Part shown: piece by piece, positions 1 through 4,174 of the stretch
How positions within the stretch are numbered: position 1 is the first letter of the stretch
How the letters are laid out: each line of letters opens with the position of its first letter
NCBI GenBank assembly: GCA_041736915.1
Contig: JBGSST010000014.1
Coordinates: 1 to 9,191, forward strand
DNA from: JBGSST01 sp041736915
Lineage (GTDB): Bacteria > Bdellovibrionota > FAC87 > UBA2466
Direction: 5' to 3'
DNA: 9,191 nucleotides
Program-made: the position numbers and the translations under genes
Notes under the pieces: generated by a model
What the model was told of the DNA's origin: nothing
Seen by the model: the letters and a program-made list of their open reading frames with translations, nothing else
The model's database searches: none

Positions 1-225
1 AAACGGCTCCCCTTGCAAAACGGCGATGGCCAGAAAGATACAGGCATAGTCCGAAAGGTAGATGAGGAAGGTCCACGGAAGGAACGGCCCGGAGTCGAAC
101 CAGGTCTGCGGCAACATCACGGGCGGAAAAATCGGCCGGAAATTGGGCAGAATGTAGAAAAAGACGTACGCCACGGCAAAAAGCACGAAGAGCAGTGCCT
201 TGGTTTTCCAATTCGTCTTGACCAT
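1..225 (-). CDS. N-terminus of a PAP2/AUR1-like integral membrane protein (partial)
   Basis: An open frame on the minus strand starts with ATG at 225 and runs off the left edge without a stop, giving the first 75 residues. They begin MVKTNWKTKALLFVLFAVAY, a positively charged start followed by a membrane segment (about residues 9-26). A short loop rich in proline and aromatic residues follows, then FDSGPFLPWTFLIYLSDY (about residues 43-60), leading into a second membrane segment (about 56-70). A 'D..pFlPWt..iYLs.Y' stretch is typical of the N-terminus of PAP2-superfamily membrane proteins of the AUR1/inositol-phosphorylceramide-synthase-like group, which act on lipid phosphates. The catalytic histidines lie outside the window, so activity cannot be judged. 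There is no Shine-Dalgarno sequence before the ATG; a promoter lies so close that the mRNA may be almost leaderless. That it is a gene is well supported by composition; the family call is from N-terminal resemblance only. Confidence 0.62.
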   Translation of the reverse strand, partial: MVKTNWKTKALLFVLFAVAYVFFYILPNFRPIFPPVMLPQTWFDSGPFLPWTFLIYLSDYACIFLAIAVLQGEPF

Positions 226-282
226 GAAACGGCTAGTTTAATACAAGTTTAATGCAATCGGTCAATTTCGTTTGGAGTGAAT
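226..282. promoter_or_regulatory. Divergent promoter region with a GTTTAAT tandem repeat
   Basis: This short gap serves the leftward membrane-protein gene and the rightward oxidoreductase. On the minus strand, TTGACC (265-260) is followed after 16 bases by TATTAA (243-238), a good sigma-70-type pair that would start transcription near 230-232, only about 5-7 bases before the ATG at 225. On the plus strand, TTGACC (218-223) followed after 18 bases by TACAAG (242-247) is a weaker candidate for the oxidoreductase. GTTTAAT occurs twice (236-242 and 247-253), 11 bp apart, about one helical turn. It overlaps the minus -10 and could be an operator or just AT-rich promoter DNA. Promoter assignments are by consensus inspection only. 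Confidence 0.45.
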
Positions 283-927
283 ATGCAATCTGTCGGTAAC
301 GCCCGTCTCATCGAGGCCCTGAATTGGCGCTATGCCGTGAAGAAGTTCGATAGCTCCAAGAAGCTTTCCCCCCAGGATTGGGCCACTCTCGAACAGACCC
401 TGGTGCTGAGCGCCTCGTCTTTCGGCCTGCAACCCTGGAAATTCCTGGTGATTGAATCTCAGGAACTCCGTAAGCAGCTGACGGCGGCCACCTGGAAGCA
501 GACCCAGGTCGAAGATGCCTCCCATTACGTCGTTTTTACGGCCAAGACCTCCATGGAACCCGAGTACGTGGATAAGTTCATGGGCACCGCCGCCCTGGCC
601 CGTAGCGTCCCCCGGGAGTCCCTGGCCGGTTACGCCAACGCCATCAACGGTTTCGTATCGCAGATCCCCAAGGAGCTAGTCATCCATTGGAACACCCGGC
701 AGGCCTACCTGGCCCTGGGCACCCTGATGACCTCGGCCGCCCTCTTGGGGTTGGATACTTGCCCCATGGAAGGGCTCGATCCGAGAGCGTATGATCGCAT
801 TTTGGGGATTGGAACTGACTACGCGACCGTTTGCGCTTGTGCGATCGGGTACCGCAGCGAAGAGGATAAGTATGGCAAAACGCCGAAAGTTCGCTTTCCC
901 AAGACGGACGTAGTCGAATATCGTTAG
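283..927 (+). CDS. Nitroreductase-family NAD(P)H-dependent FMN oxidoreductase
   Basis: This is a cytoplasmic flavoprotein of the nitroreductase superfamily, NfsB/YfkO-like. Family members transfer two electrons from NAD(P)H through FMN to nitro compounds, quinones or similar acceptors; the natural substrate cannot be read from sequence. Visible family motifs are RYAVKKF (residues 16-22) near the N-terminus, which contacts the FMN phosphate in relatives; SASSFGLQPWKF (43-54); the 'QveDASHYVVF' strand region (75-85); CPMEG (160-164), matching the family CP(I/M)EG flavin-site loop; and a C-terminal GYR...DKY...KVR block. The 214-residue length is normal. GTG at 277 is in frame, but the GGAG ribosome site (274-277) overlaps it and sits five bases before ATG 283, so ATG 283 is preferred. 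The next gene begins 14 bases after the stop, probably in the same transcript. Confidence 0.88.
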   Translation: MQSVGNARLIEALNWRYAVKKFDSSKKLSPQDWATLEQTLVLSASSFGLQPWKFLVIESQELRKQLTAATWKQTQVEDASHYVVFTAKTSMEPEYVDKFMGTAALARSVPRESLAGYANAINGFVSQIPKELVIHWNTRQAYLALGTLMTSAALLGLDTCPMEGLDPRAYDRILGIGTDYATVCACAIGYRSEEDKYGKTPKVRFPKTDVVEYR

Positions 928-941
928 ACGCTAGAGGAATT

Positions 942-1397
942 ATGACCGAAAGACTTTACGATGCCCCGAAAACCGGTGGCGACACCCTTGCTTGGTGTAC
1001 CAAATGCAAAATGGACCTGGCCCACGTTATCGTCTCGATGATTGGACCGGCTCCCGCCAAGGTGATTTGCAAAACCTGCAAAAGCCAACACAACTTCCGT
1101 TCGGCCCAGGGCGACCTGGCCCTTCCGGGAATGCCCCGTAAGCCGAAGCCACGGGCGAAGGAGCCGAAAGCGGTCGTTCGCGCGGCCGACCACTGGGAGA
1201 CCAAGATGGCGCAGAAGTCAGCGGCTACCTTGCTGCCTTACTCGCCTAAAGAGATCTTCCAGCTGGGGGATGTGATCAAGCACCCCACGTTTGGGGTTGG
1301 TCTAATCGAAGAGGTCCGCAAGGGCGGTAAGATGGTAGTGCTGTTCCGCGAGGGCGATAAGCTTCTCGTGTTCGGAATGGGCCAGCCGAATCTGTAA
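942..1397 (+). CDS. Zinc-ribbon-like protein with C-terminal CarD/Tudor-like domain, function unknown
   Basis: This 151-residue protein starts at ATG 942 behind AGAGGA (933-938). Residues 16-53 carry two CXXC knuckles, C19-x2-C22 and C43-x2-C46, 20 residues apart, as in a treble-clef or zinc-ribbon metal site. Residues 62-95 are a basic, proline-rich linker. Residues 101-147 read like a small SH3/Tudor-type barrel: LGDVIKHPTFGVGLIEEV followed by GGKMVVLF and GDKLLVFG. The 'GD.v.Hp.FG.G.V....k..V.F..G.K.L' pattern is shared with CarD-type RNA-polymerase-binding domains and the C-terminus of UvrD-like helicases. No signal peptide is seen, so it is likely cytoplasmic. A nucleic-acid or RNA-polymerase contact is a reasonable guess, not demonstrated. 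It probably shares a transcript with the upstream oxidoreductase, though nothing ties their functions. Confidence 0.8.
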   Translation: MTERLYDAPKTGGDTLAWCTKCKMDLAHVIVSMIGPAPAKVICKTCKSQHNFRSAQGDLALPGMPRKPKPRAKEPKAVVRAADHWETKMAQKSAATLLPYSPKEIFQLGDVIKHPTFGVGLIEEVRKGGKMVVLFREGDKLLVFGMGQPNL

Positions 1398-1413
1398 TCG
1401 CTCCGTCGCGAGG

Positions 1414-1452
1414 CATTAATTTTGATAATCACCACGATTATTAGAATTAATG
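1414..1452 (+). repeat. AT-rich 17-bp inverted repeat with 5-base loop
   Basis: The left arm (1414-1430) and right arm (1436-1452) pair over 17 positions around the loop ACCAC, 17 bases after the stop of the zinc-ribbon gene. On the plus-strand RNA every position pairs, with two G-U wobbles (T1422 with G, G1424 with T). On the minus strand the same two positions become A-C mismatches, which favours a plus-strand RNA hairpin. There is no T-tract after it, so it is not a standard intrinsic terminator. It may stabilise the mRNA 3' end, form part of the structured region that follows, or act as a DNA dyad. Confidence 0.55.
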
Positions 1453-1455
1453 ATC

Positions 1456-1640
1456 TCCTATACCCGATCTCGGGTACTTTAACGCTCAGTGGTAAAGCCG
1501 GTTATGGTTTACCCATAGGGGGGTTGAGTCGATGGGAACTGAATTAGCGATCGGAACGGAACTCTGGACTTAAAGCCTAGTCGATTGCTGGACTGGGAAA
1601 TTTCATAAAGCCGACCTCGCAAGAGGCCGGCTTTTTATTT
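1456..1640 (+). ncRNA. Candidate structured non-coding RNA or long 3' UTR ending in a terminator
   Basis: I see no convincing protein gene in 1398-1641. The plus strand can form several helices. CCGATC (1464-1469) pairs with GATCGG (1549-1554). CGCTCAGT (1483-1490) pairs with ACTG (1538-1541) plus AGCG (1546-1549) around a four-base bulge. Inside it, GGTAAA-G-CC (1491-1499) pairs with GGTTTACC (1506-1513). CCTAGTC (1576-1582) pairs with GACTGGG (1591-1597). The last element is the terminator at 1609-1640. TACCCG/CGGGTA (1461-1466/1471-1476) is an alternative local hairpin competing with the first helix. I recognise no Rfam class: no 6S, tmRNA, SRP, RNase P or known riboswitch core. No convincing promoter was found, so it may be read through from the upstream gene pair. 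The 5' end is uncertain. Confidence 0.4.
1609..1640 (+). terminator. Strong intrinsic terminator, possibly bidirectional
   Basis: A stem with one A-C mismatch (arms 1608-1619 and 1624-1635) closes on a GCAA tetraloop and is followed on the plus strand by TTTTTATTTTT. This is a clear rho-independent terminator for rightward transcription. Read leftward, the stem is fully paired (the mismatch becomes G-U) and is followed by a poorer TTTATGAAATTT tract. It lies immediately after the stop of the minus-strand gene ending at 1642, so it could also end that convergent transcript. Confidence 0.8.
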
Positions 1641-1641
1641 T

Positions 1642-2052
1642 TCAACGGGACCGAAGGGTCGCGATAAAGATCTTGAGTAGCGGCTCGACCAACGTTCGCG
1701 GCGATTCGTTCTTGAATCGGCAAGCGGCCTCTTGCACTAGCACGGTCGCGCCCTTCGTGCCCACGAGGCAGTCCCCTAAGCGGCCCGACTTCGGAACGAA
1801 GGGAACCACCCGCGCGTACTCGCGCAGTTCCCAAGCATTCGCCAACACCCACTCGCGCTCGGCTACGGAGAGGGTCTCCATGGAATCCAGATGCGCGCGC
1901 GACGTGATTTGGTACTGAAGTTCCATCCGCGTCTCGCTGAGAAGAGTGTCTAGCCATTGGCCGTTGCCGCCTACCCCCTCCGCCCCTTCGCCAAGGCTGA
2001 TGCCCGGCAAGGCCAGAGCAAGAACTACCGACCACGAAAAAAACGACTTCAT
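1642..2052 (-). CDS. Small secreted protein of unknown function, coupled to a TIGR02147 regulator
   Basis: I do not recognise this 136-residue protein. It begins with a clear Sec signal peptide (MKSFFSWSVVLALALPGISLG, 21 residues, likely cut near residue 21), so the mature product of about 115 residues is exported. The mature part starts glycine-rich (GEGAEGVGGNG), continues as a probably helical region (about 33-80), and carries exactly two cysteines, C95 and C111, which could form one disulfide. No membrane segment or lipobox is present. The ATG overlaps the stop of the upstream regulator by four bases (ATGA), and a GAGGAG ribosome site lies seven bases before it, so the two are co-translated. 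Small exported proteins sitting beside TIGR02147 regulators are, to my recollection, a recurrent arrangement in Bdellovibrionota. The gene is solid; the function is unknown. Confidence 0.8.
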   Translation of the reverse strand: MKSFFSWSVVLALALPGISLGEGAEGVGGNGQWLDTLLSETRMELQYQITSRAHLDSMETLSVAEREWVLANAWELREYARVVPFVPKSGRLGDCLVGTKGATVLVQEAACRFKNESPRTLVEPLLKIFIATLRSR

Positions 2053-2849
2053 TGTAACTCCTCGATTTGGGTAACTGGATAAAGGGAAACGGAGAGGTGG
2101 TAGACGTCGGTCGCCTCCTTACCCCGTTGTAAAAAAGTGGTTAGGTCGCGACGAAAGCGGCGAATGATCTCGCGAGCCTCCGGCAAATCTTTGGCATTGA
2201 TGGCCATCGTCATCGAGGACTGATCCCGGCGCTCTAAGGGAATGTCGTCGACCGCCCGAATGGCTTTCTCGAGAATTTGCTTCTGCAGTAGGCGGAACGG
2301 CGCCGGAGTGATGTCGGGCCCTAAGTTCGTCAAGCCGAGCGGAGACCGCGTCCAGCCATTCACCCCACGGCTGACCATGCCCGCCCGCTCCATGCGGCGC
2401 AGGGCCGTGGCGACCTGCTCTTCCGCAATCCCTAGGGCCCGGGCCATCCAGCGCGTGTTGGCGCGGAACGATTTCACCAGCATCAGCTCGAAGATCGCGT
2501 AGTGATACCAGTCGCTCACGATCTGAAACTGATCGAGCGATAGCGCCCGCAGTTTTCCTTCCGAAGCGGAGGGCCGCATCCAGAGGTTGGTGCCGGTTTC
2601 ATCCGCTTGGAAGAGCGCCACCTGACTCGGAGGTAACGCAAGGCGATCCACAATCTGCAAATGAAGCGCCCGGCTGATGTTTCTTTTTCCGGAAAGAATC
2701 TTCGACAGTAGCGACGAATCGACCTTTAAAAAACGGGCGAACGCTCGCAGCGAGTACCGGGGGTTCTCCTGGATCCGCCGTACCAACTCCGACTGCAAAT
2801 GAGCGCGGAGTGTACGCGGCGCTTCGGAATTAATGGCAATCTCACTCAT
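2049..2849 (-). CDS. TIGR02147/DUF4423-family transcriptional regulator
   Basis: This 266-residue DNA-binding protein matches the TIGR02147 family pattern. An N-terminal helix-turn-helix around residues 22-59 contains NPRYSLRAFARFLKVD, then LLSKILSGKRNIS; 'NPrYSLRafAr.L.v....lS..l.GkR.is' is typical of the family. A C-terminal DUF4423 region follows, with FQIVSDWYHYAIFELM, then the winged-helix-like WMARALGIAEEQVATALRRM and a GMVSRGVNGW turn. ATG 2849 is preferred because GAGG lies five bases upstream; an upstream in-frame ATG at 2873 would add eight residues but has no ribosome site. It ends in an ATGA overlap with the secreted-protein gene, so they form one transcription unit. Family targets are largely unknown. 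Control of the adjacent secreted proteins is an inference from context. Two GGAC/GTCC dyads and overlapping palindromes lie in its upstream gap. Confidence 0.85.
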   Translation of the reverse strand: MSEIAINSEAPRTLRAHLQSELVRRIQENPRYSLRAFARFLKVDSSLLSKILSGKRNISRALHLQIVDRLALPPSQVALFQADETGTNLWMRPSASEGKLRALSLDQFQIVSDWYHYAIFELMLVKSFRANTRWMARALGIAEEQVATALRRMERAGMVSRGVNGWTRSPLGLTNLGPDITPAPFRLLQKQILEKAIRAVDDIPLERRDQSSMTMAINAKDLPEAREIIRRFRRDLTTFLQRGKEATDVYHLSVSLYPVTQIEELQ

Positions 2850-2906
2850 TGCCCCCTCGATAGCACCGTGCATTAAAAACGCGAAACGGTTTTGAAATCT
2901 AAGTGC

Positions 2907-2922
2907 GGACGGATGTGTCCAC
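2907..2922 (-). repeat. GTGGACA-N4-CGTCC dyad, copy a
   Basis: On the minus strand this reads GTGGACA, four bases, CGTCC, a GGAC/GTCC inverted repeat. It lies 57 bases upstream of the regulator start at 2849. It is in the opposite orientation to the other three copies, which matters little for a near-symmetric element. Confidence 0.4.
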
Positions 2923-2990
2923 GTTCAAGGATTAACTCCTTGAGTTGCTTAGCGACTCGCCGGGAACGAACTGTGCGGAAAAATCGCATT

Positions 2991-3005
2991 GTGGACAAAA
3001 CGTCC
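2991..3005 (+). repeat. GTGGACA-N3-CGTCC dyad, copy b
   Basis: GTGGACA, three bases (AAA), CGTCC. It lies between the stop of the FGE-like gene and the regulator, 141 bases upstream of the regulator start. Flanking TTG and CAA extend the pairing, and the minus-strand reading is followed by a short T run, so a terminator role is an alternative to an operator role. Confidence 0.4.
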
Positions 3006-3036
3006 CCAAAAGCCGCAATTGGCCACACGAGATTCG

Positions 3037-3675
3037 TCACTTCACCAAGTCTTCGGTCGAAGTTTCATCGAGCCGGTAAGACCGTTTGCGGCGCGGGTCT
3101 ACTACGCAGCGGACGGAATAGTTTCCGTCGTTGTCGCGAAAAGCACGGTAGACCACCCCCGCCCCCGAGAAAAAGGTGTAGGCAAAATCGGGGTTCTTCG
3201 GCACGAGCGAATCGGACCAATTAAACTCGCTGTACGAATGGCCGTTCTCTTCGAAGACGAGGCCCGGCAGAATCTGCGGACGGTAGCCAGACTCCTCTTC
3301 CGAAGTCGGATCTCCGACACCGCCCAGGTAGCGGCGAAGGCGGACAAAGTCGGATTCAGTTTTTCCGGCAGGAAATCCACTGGGCAGCCGCGCGCCGAGA
3401 CGCCGGCAATATTCCGTGGCCTCGTGGTGGCTGATGATCTTGGCCGTGCCGGTCGGCTTGCGCGCGATGTCGCCCCAGATCATGCCAATCGGATCTTCCC
3501 AGGCTTCACCGAAGGCCACGGGATCGGTCACCCCGCGATCGGTTAGTTCCGCTTCGGATACTCGACGGAACTCGTAACCTGCCGAAGTTTTCTTGAGCGT
3601 TCCGGGAGGCGAGGCAAATGAGTCCACCGCCGGTAAAATGAAAGCCAAAATAGAAATGACCACGAAACAACGCAT
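3037..3675 (-). CDS. Secreted FGE-sulfatase/C-type-lectin-fold-like protein
   Basis: A 212-residue exported protein starting at ATG 3675 behind GGAGGA, four bases upstream. A longer frame begins at TTG 3693, but that would put the ribosome site inside the gene and spoil the signal peptide. Residues 1-21 are a Sec signal peptide ending FASP. The core resembles formylglycine-generating-enzyme-like (lectin-fold) domains: IGMIWGDI (63-70), EATEYCRRLGARLPS (85-99), FVRLRRYLGG (110-119), FNWSDS (151-156) and a closing NYSVRCVVDP (185-194). The 'A..YC..lGaRLP...F..L' and '.vRCV' blocks are characteristic, and C90 and C190 would make the expected disulfide. Such domains are frequent in secreted proteins of Bdellovibrionota. 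Relatives are mostly non-enzymatic or uncharacterised, and I see no second cysteine pair of a true FGE active site. A role at the envelope or on prey or polysaccharide is only a guess. Confidence 0.72.
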   Translation of the reverse strand: MRCFVVISILAFILPAVDSFASPPGTLKKTSAGYEFRRVSEAELTDRGVTDPVAFGEAWEDPIGMIWGDIARKPTGTAKIISHHEATEYCRRLGARLPSGFPAGKTESDFVRLRRYLGGVGDPTSEEESGYRPQILPGLVFEENGHSYSEFNWSDSLVPKNPDFAYTFFSGAGVVYRAFRDNDGNYSVRCVVDPRRKRSYRLDETSTEDLVK

Positions 3676-3782
3676 TGAGTCCTCCGTGGTCAATCCTTAG
3701 AGACGCGAACGCCCGACTACACGAACAATGTGCGGCTAGGCCGCAAGATCGTGGACAGCCACGTCCGCGCCTCACCCGTCGT
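3676..3782 (-). promoter_or_regulatory. Upstream region of the FGE-like gene: dyad copy c and hairpin
   Basis: No gene is seen in this 107-base gap. It contains dyad copy c (3751-3766). On the minus strand, four bases after TGTCCAC comes TTGCGG (3746-3741), a possible -35, with TGTAGT 19 bases later as a weak -10. TGCGGC/GCCGCA (3731-3736/3740-3745 region) and CGTGG/CCACG (3750-3754/3759-3763) can form two short hairpins. Neither is followed by a T run, so no intrinsic terminator for the cysteine-rich gene is called. Confidence 0.35.
3751..3766 (+). repeat. GTGGACA-N4-CGTCC dyad, copy c
   Basis: GTGGACA, four bases (GCCA), CGTCC. It lies 75 bases upstream of the FGE-like gene start. Read on the minus strand, TGTCCAC is followed after exactly four bases by TTGCGG, the same spacing to a TTG hexamer as in copy d. 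Confidence 0.45.
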
Positions 3783-4064
3783 TCAGTTGCAGTGGTGGTG
3801 ACAGAGGTACATGTCTTTGTGAATTTTTTCGTACTCCGCGTTTTGAGTTTGGGAGCAACGATTCGTACAGAGATTGTACTCCGGCCCGTACTTCTTGCCC
3901 GCGCTGCTGCAGCAGCTACGGCAGCTATCGCCCGTGGATTTACTGGAGCTGATGGCGCTTTTGTAGGAAGAGTTGCAACTCTCTTTACACGAGTTCTTGT
4001 CCGCGAACGCGGCCCCCGCGATCAGAAACGACAACACGCCTAGATTTAGAATCAGTTTTTTCAT
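3783..4064 (-). CDS. Secreted cysteine-rich protein with two twin-CX3C units
   Basis: A 93-residue protein with a clear signal peptide (MKKLILNLGVLSFLIAGAAFA, 21 residues, cut before DKNSC), started at ATG 4064 behind AAGGAG five bases upstream. The 72-residue mature part has nine cysteines in a regular layout: C26-x3-C30, 17 residues, C48-x3-C52, 13 residues, C66-x3-C70, 17 residues, C88-x3-C92, with one extra cysteine at C51. Twin CX3C pairs with this spacing normally mark oxidatively folded helical hairpins closed by two disulfides, as in small Tim chaperones. Here the unit occurs twice with identical inner spacing, suggesting duplication. The C-terminus LCHHHCN puts three histidines between two cysteines and might bind metal. 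Export to an oxidising compartment fits disulfides. No known family is recognised and the function is unknown. A plausible promoter and dyad copy d lie upstream. Confidence 0.82.
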   Translation of the reverse strand: MKKLILNLGVLSFLIAGAAFADKNSCKESCNSSYKSAISSSKSTGDSCRSCCSSAGKKYGPEYNLCTNRCSQTQNAEYEKIHKDMYLCHHHCN

Positions 4065-4174
4065 GGTTTCTCCTTGTTAGGCGGGCACCATAAGAGCGGG
4101 CACGGAAGGAGGTCAAAGCCGTGGACACGCGTCCGTGGAGTAATCGTTTGCAAGATTTGCTGGCGGACGCGAGA
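4065..4174 (-). promoter_or_regulatory. Promoter of the cysteine-rich gene with dyad copy d; livF downstream region
   Basis: On the minus strand, TTGACC (4116-4111) followed after 18 bases by TATGGT (4092-4087) is a fair sigma-70-type promoter for the cysteine-rich gene. Dyad copy d ends four bases before that -35. The same gap follows the livF stop. CGCGTCCG (4128-4135) and CGGACGCG (4164-4171) form an 8-bp perfect inverted repeat with a 28-base loop that could make a structure after livF, but there is no T run, so it is not a typical terminator. Confidence 0.45.
4121..4134 (+). repeat. GTGGACA-N2-CGTCC dyad, copy d
   Basis: GTGGACA, two bases (CG), CGTCC. It lies 56 bases upstream of the cysteine-rich gene. 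On the minus strand TGTCCAC is followed by GGCT and then TTGACC, the best -35 in this gap, which is where an activator touching RNA polymerase would bind. Confidence 0.45.

Larger units (their letters stand above)
2850..3036. promoter_or_regulatory. Upstream region of the regulator gene with dyads and palindromes
   Basis: This 187-base gap contains no gene. It should hold the promoter of the regulator, but I could not find a convincing -35/-10 pair. It does hold two copies of the GGACG/TGTCCAC dyad (2907-2922 and 2991-3005) and two overlapping inverted repeats: TCAAGGA/TCCTTGA (2925-2931/2937-2943, loop TTAAC) and AACTC/GAGTT (2934-2938/2942-2946). These share bases and so cannot form together. 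The 2990-3008 copy can pair as TTG.GGAC/GTCC.CAA and is followed on the minus strand by ATTTTT, so it may also be a weak terminator for the upstream secreted-protein gene. Confidence 0.4.

Noticed and set aside
13..252. 79-residue plus-strand reading frame at the left edge
   Set aside because: It is antisense to a minus-strand frame with clear membrane-protein composition, and its own composition is an antisense-type charged sequence with no recognisable domain.
1483..1550. tRNA-like D-arm (GCTCAGTGGTAAAGC) followed by a possible anticodon-like hairpin
   Set aside because: No GGTTCGAATCC-type T-arm, no acceptor stem and no CCA at a proper distance; the stretch fits the larger helices described instead.
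1456..1560. Known riboswitch (c-di-GMP, cobalamin, FMN, TPP, SAM) in the structured stretch
   Set aside because: None of the conserved cores was found by eye and there is no co-directional gene downstream.
1577..2035. Arg-rich 152-residue minus-strand frame overlapping the small secreted protein
   Set aside because: Out-of-frame shadow of the signal-peptide-bearing gene at 1642-2052, and it would read through the terminator stem.
2892..3546. Overlapping plus-strand reading frames across the regulator upstream gap and FGE-like gene
   Set aside because: No ribosome site or recognisable domain; the minus-strand FGE-like gene has a signal peptide and family motifs.
3675..4043. Plus-strand reading frame over the cysteine-rich gene
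   Set aside because: The minus-strand frame has a signal peptide, good ribosome site and regular cysteine spacing; the plus frame has none of these.
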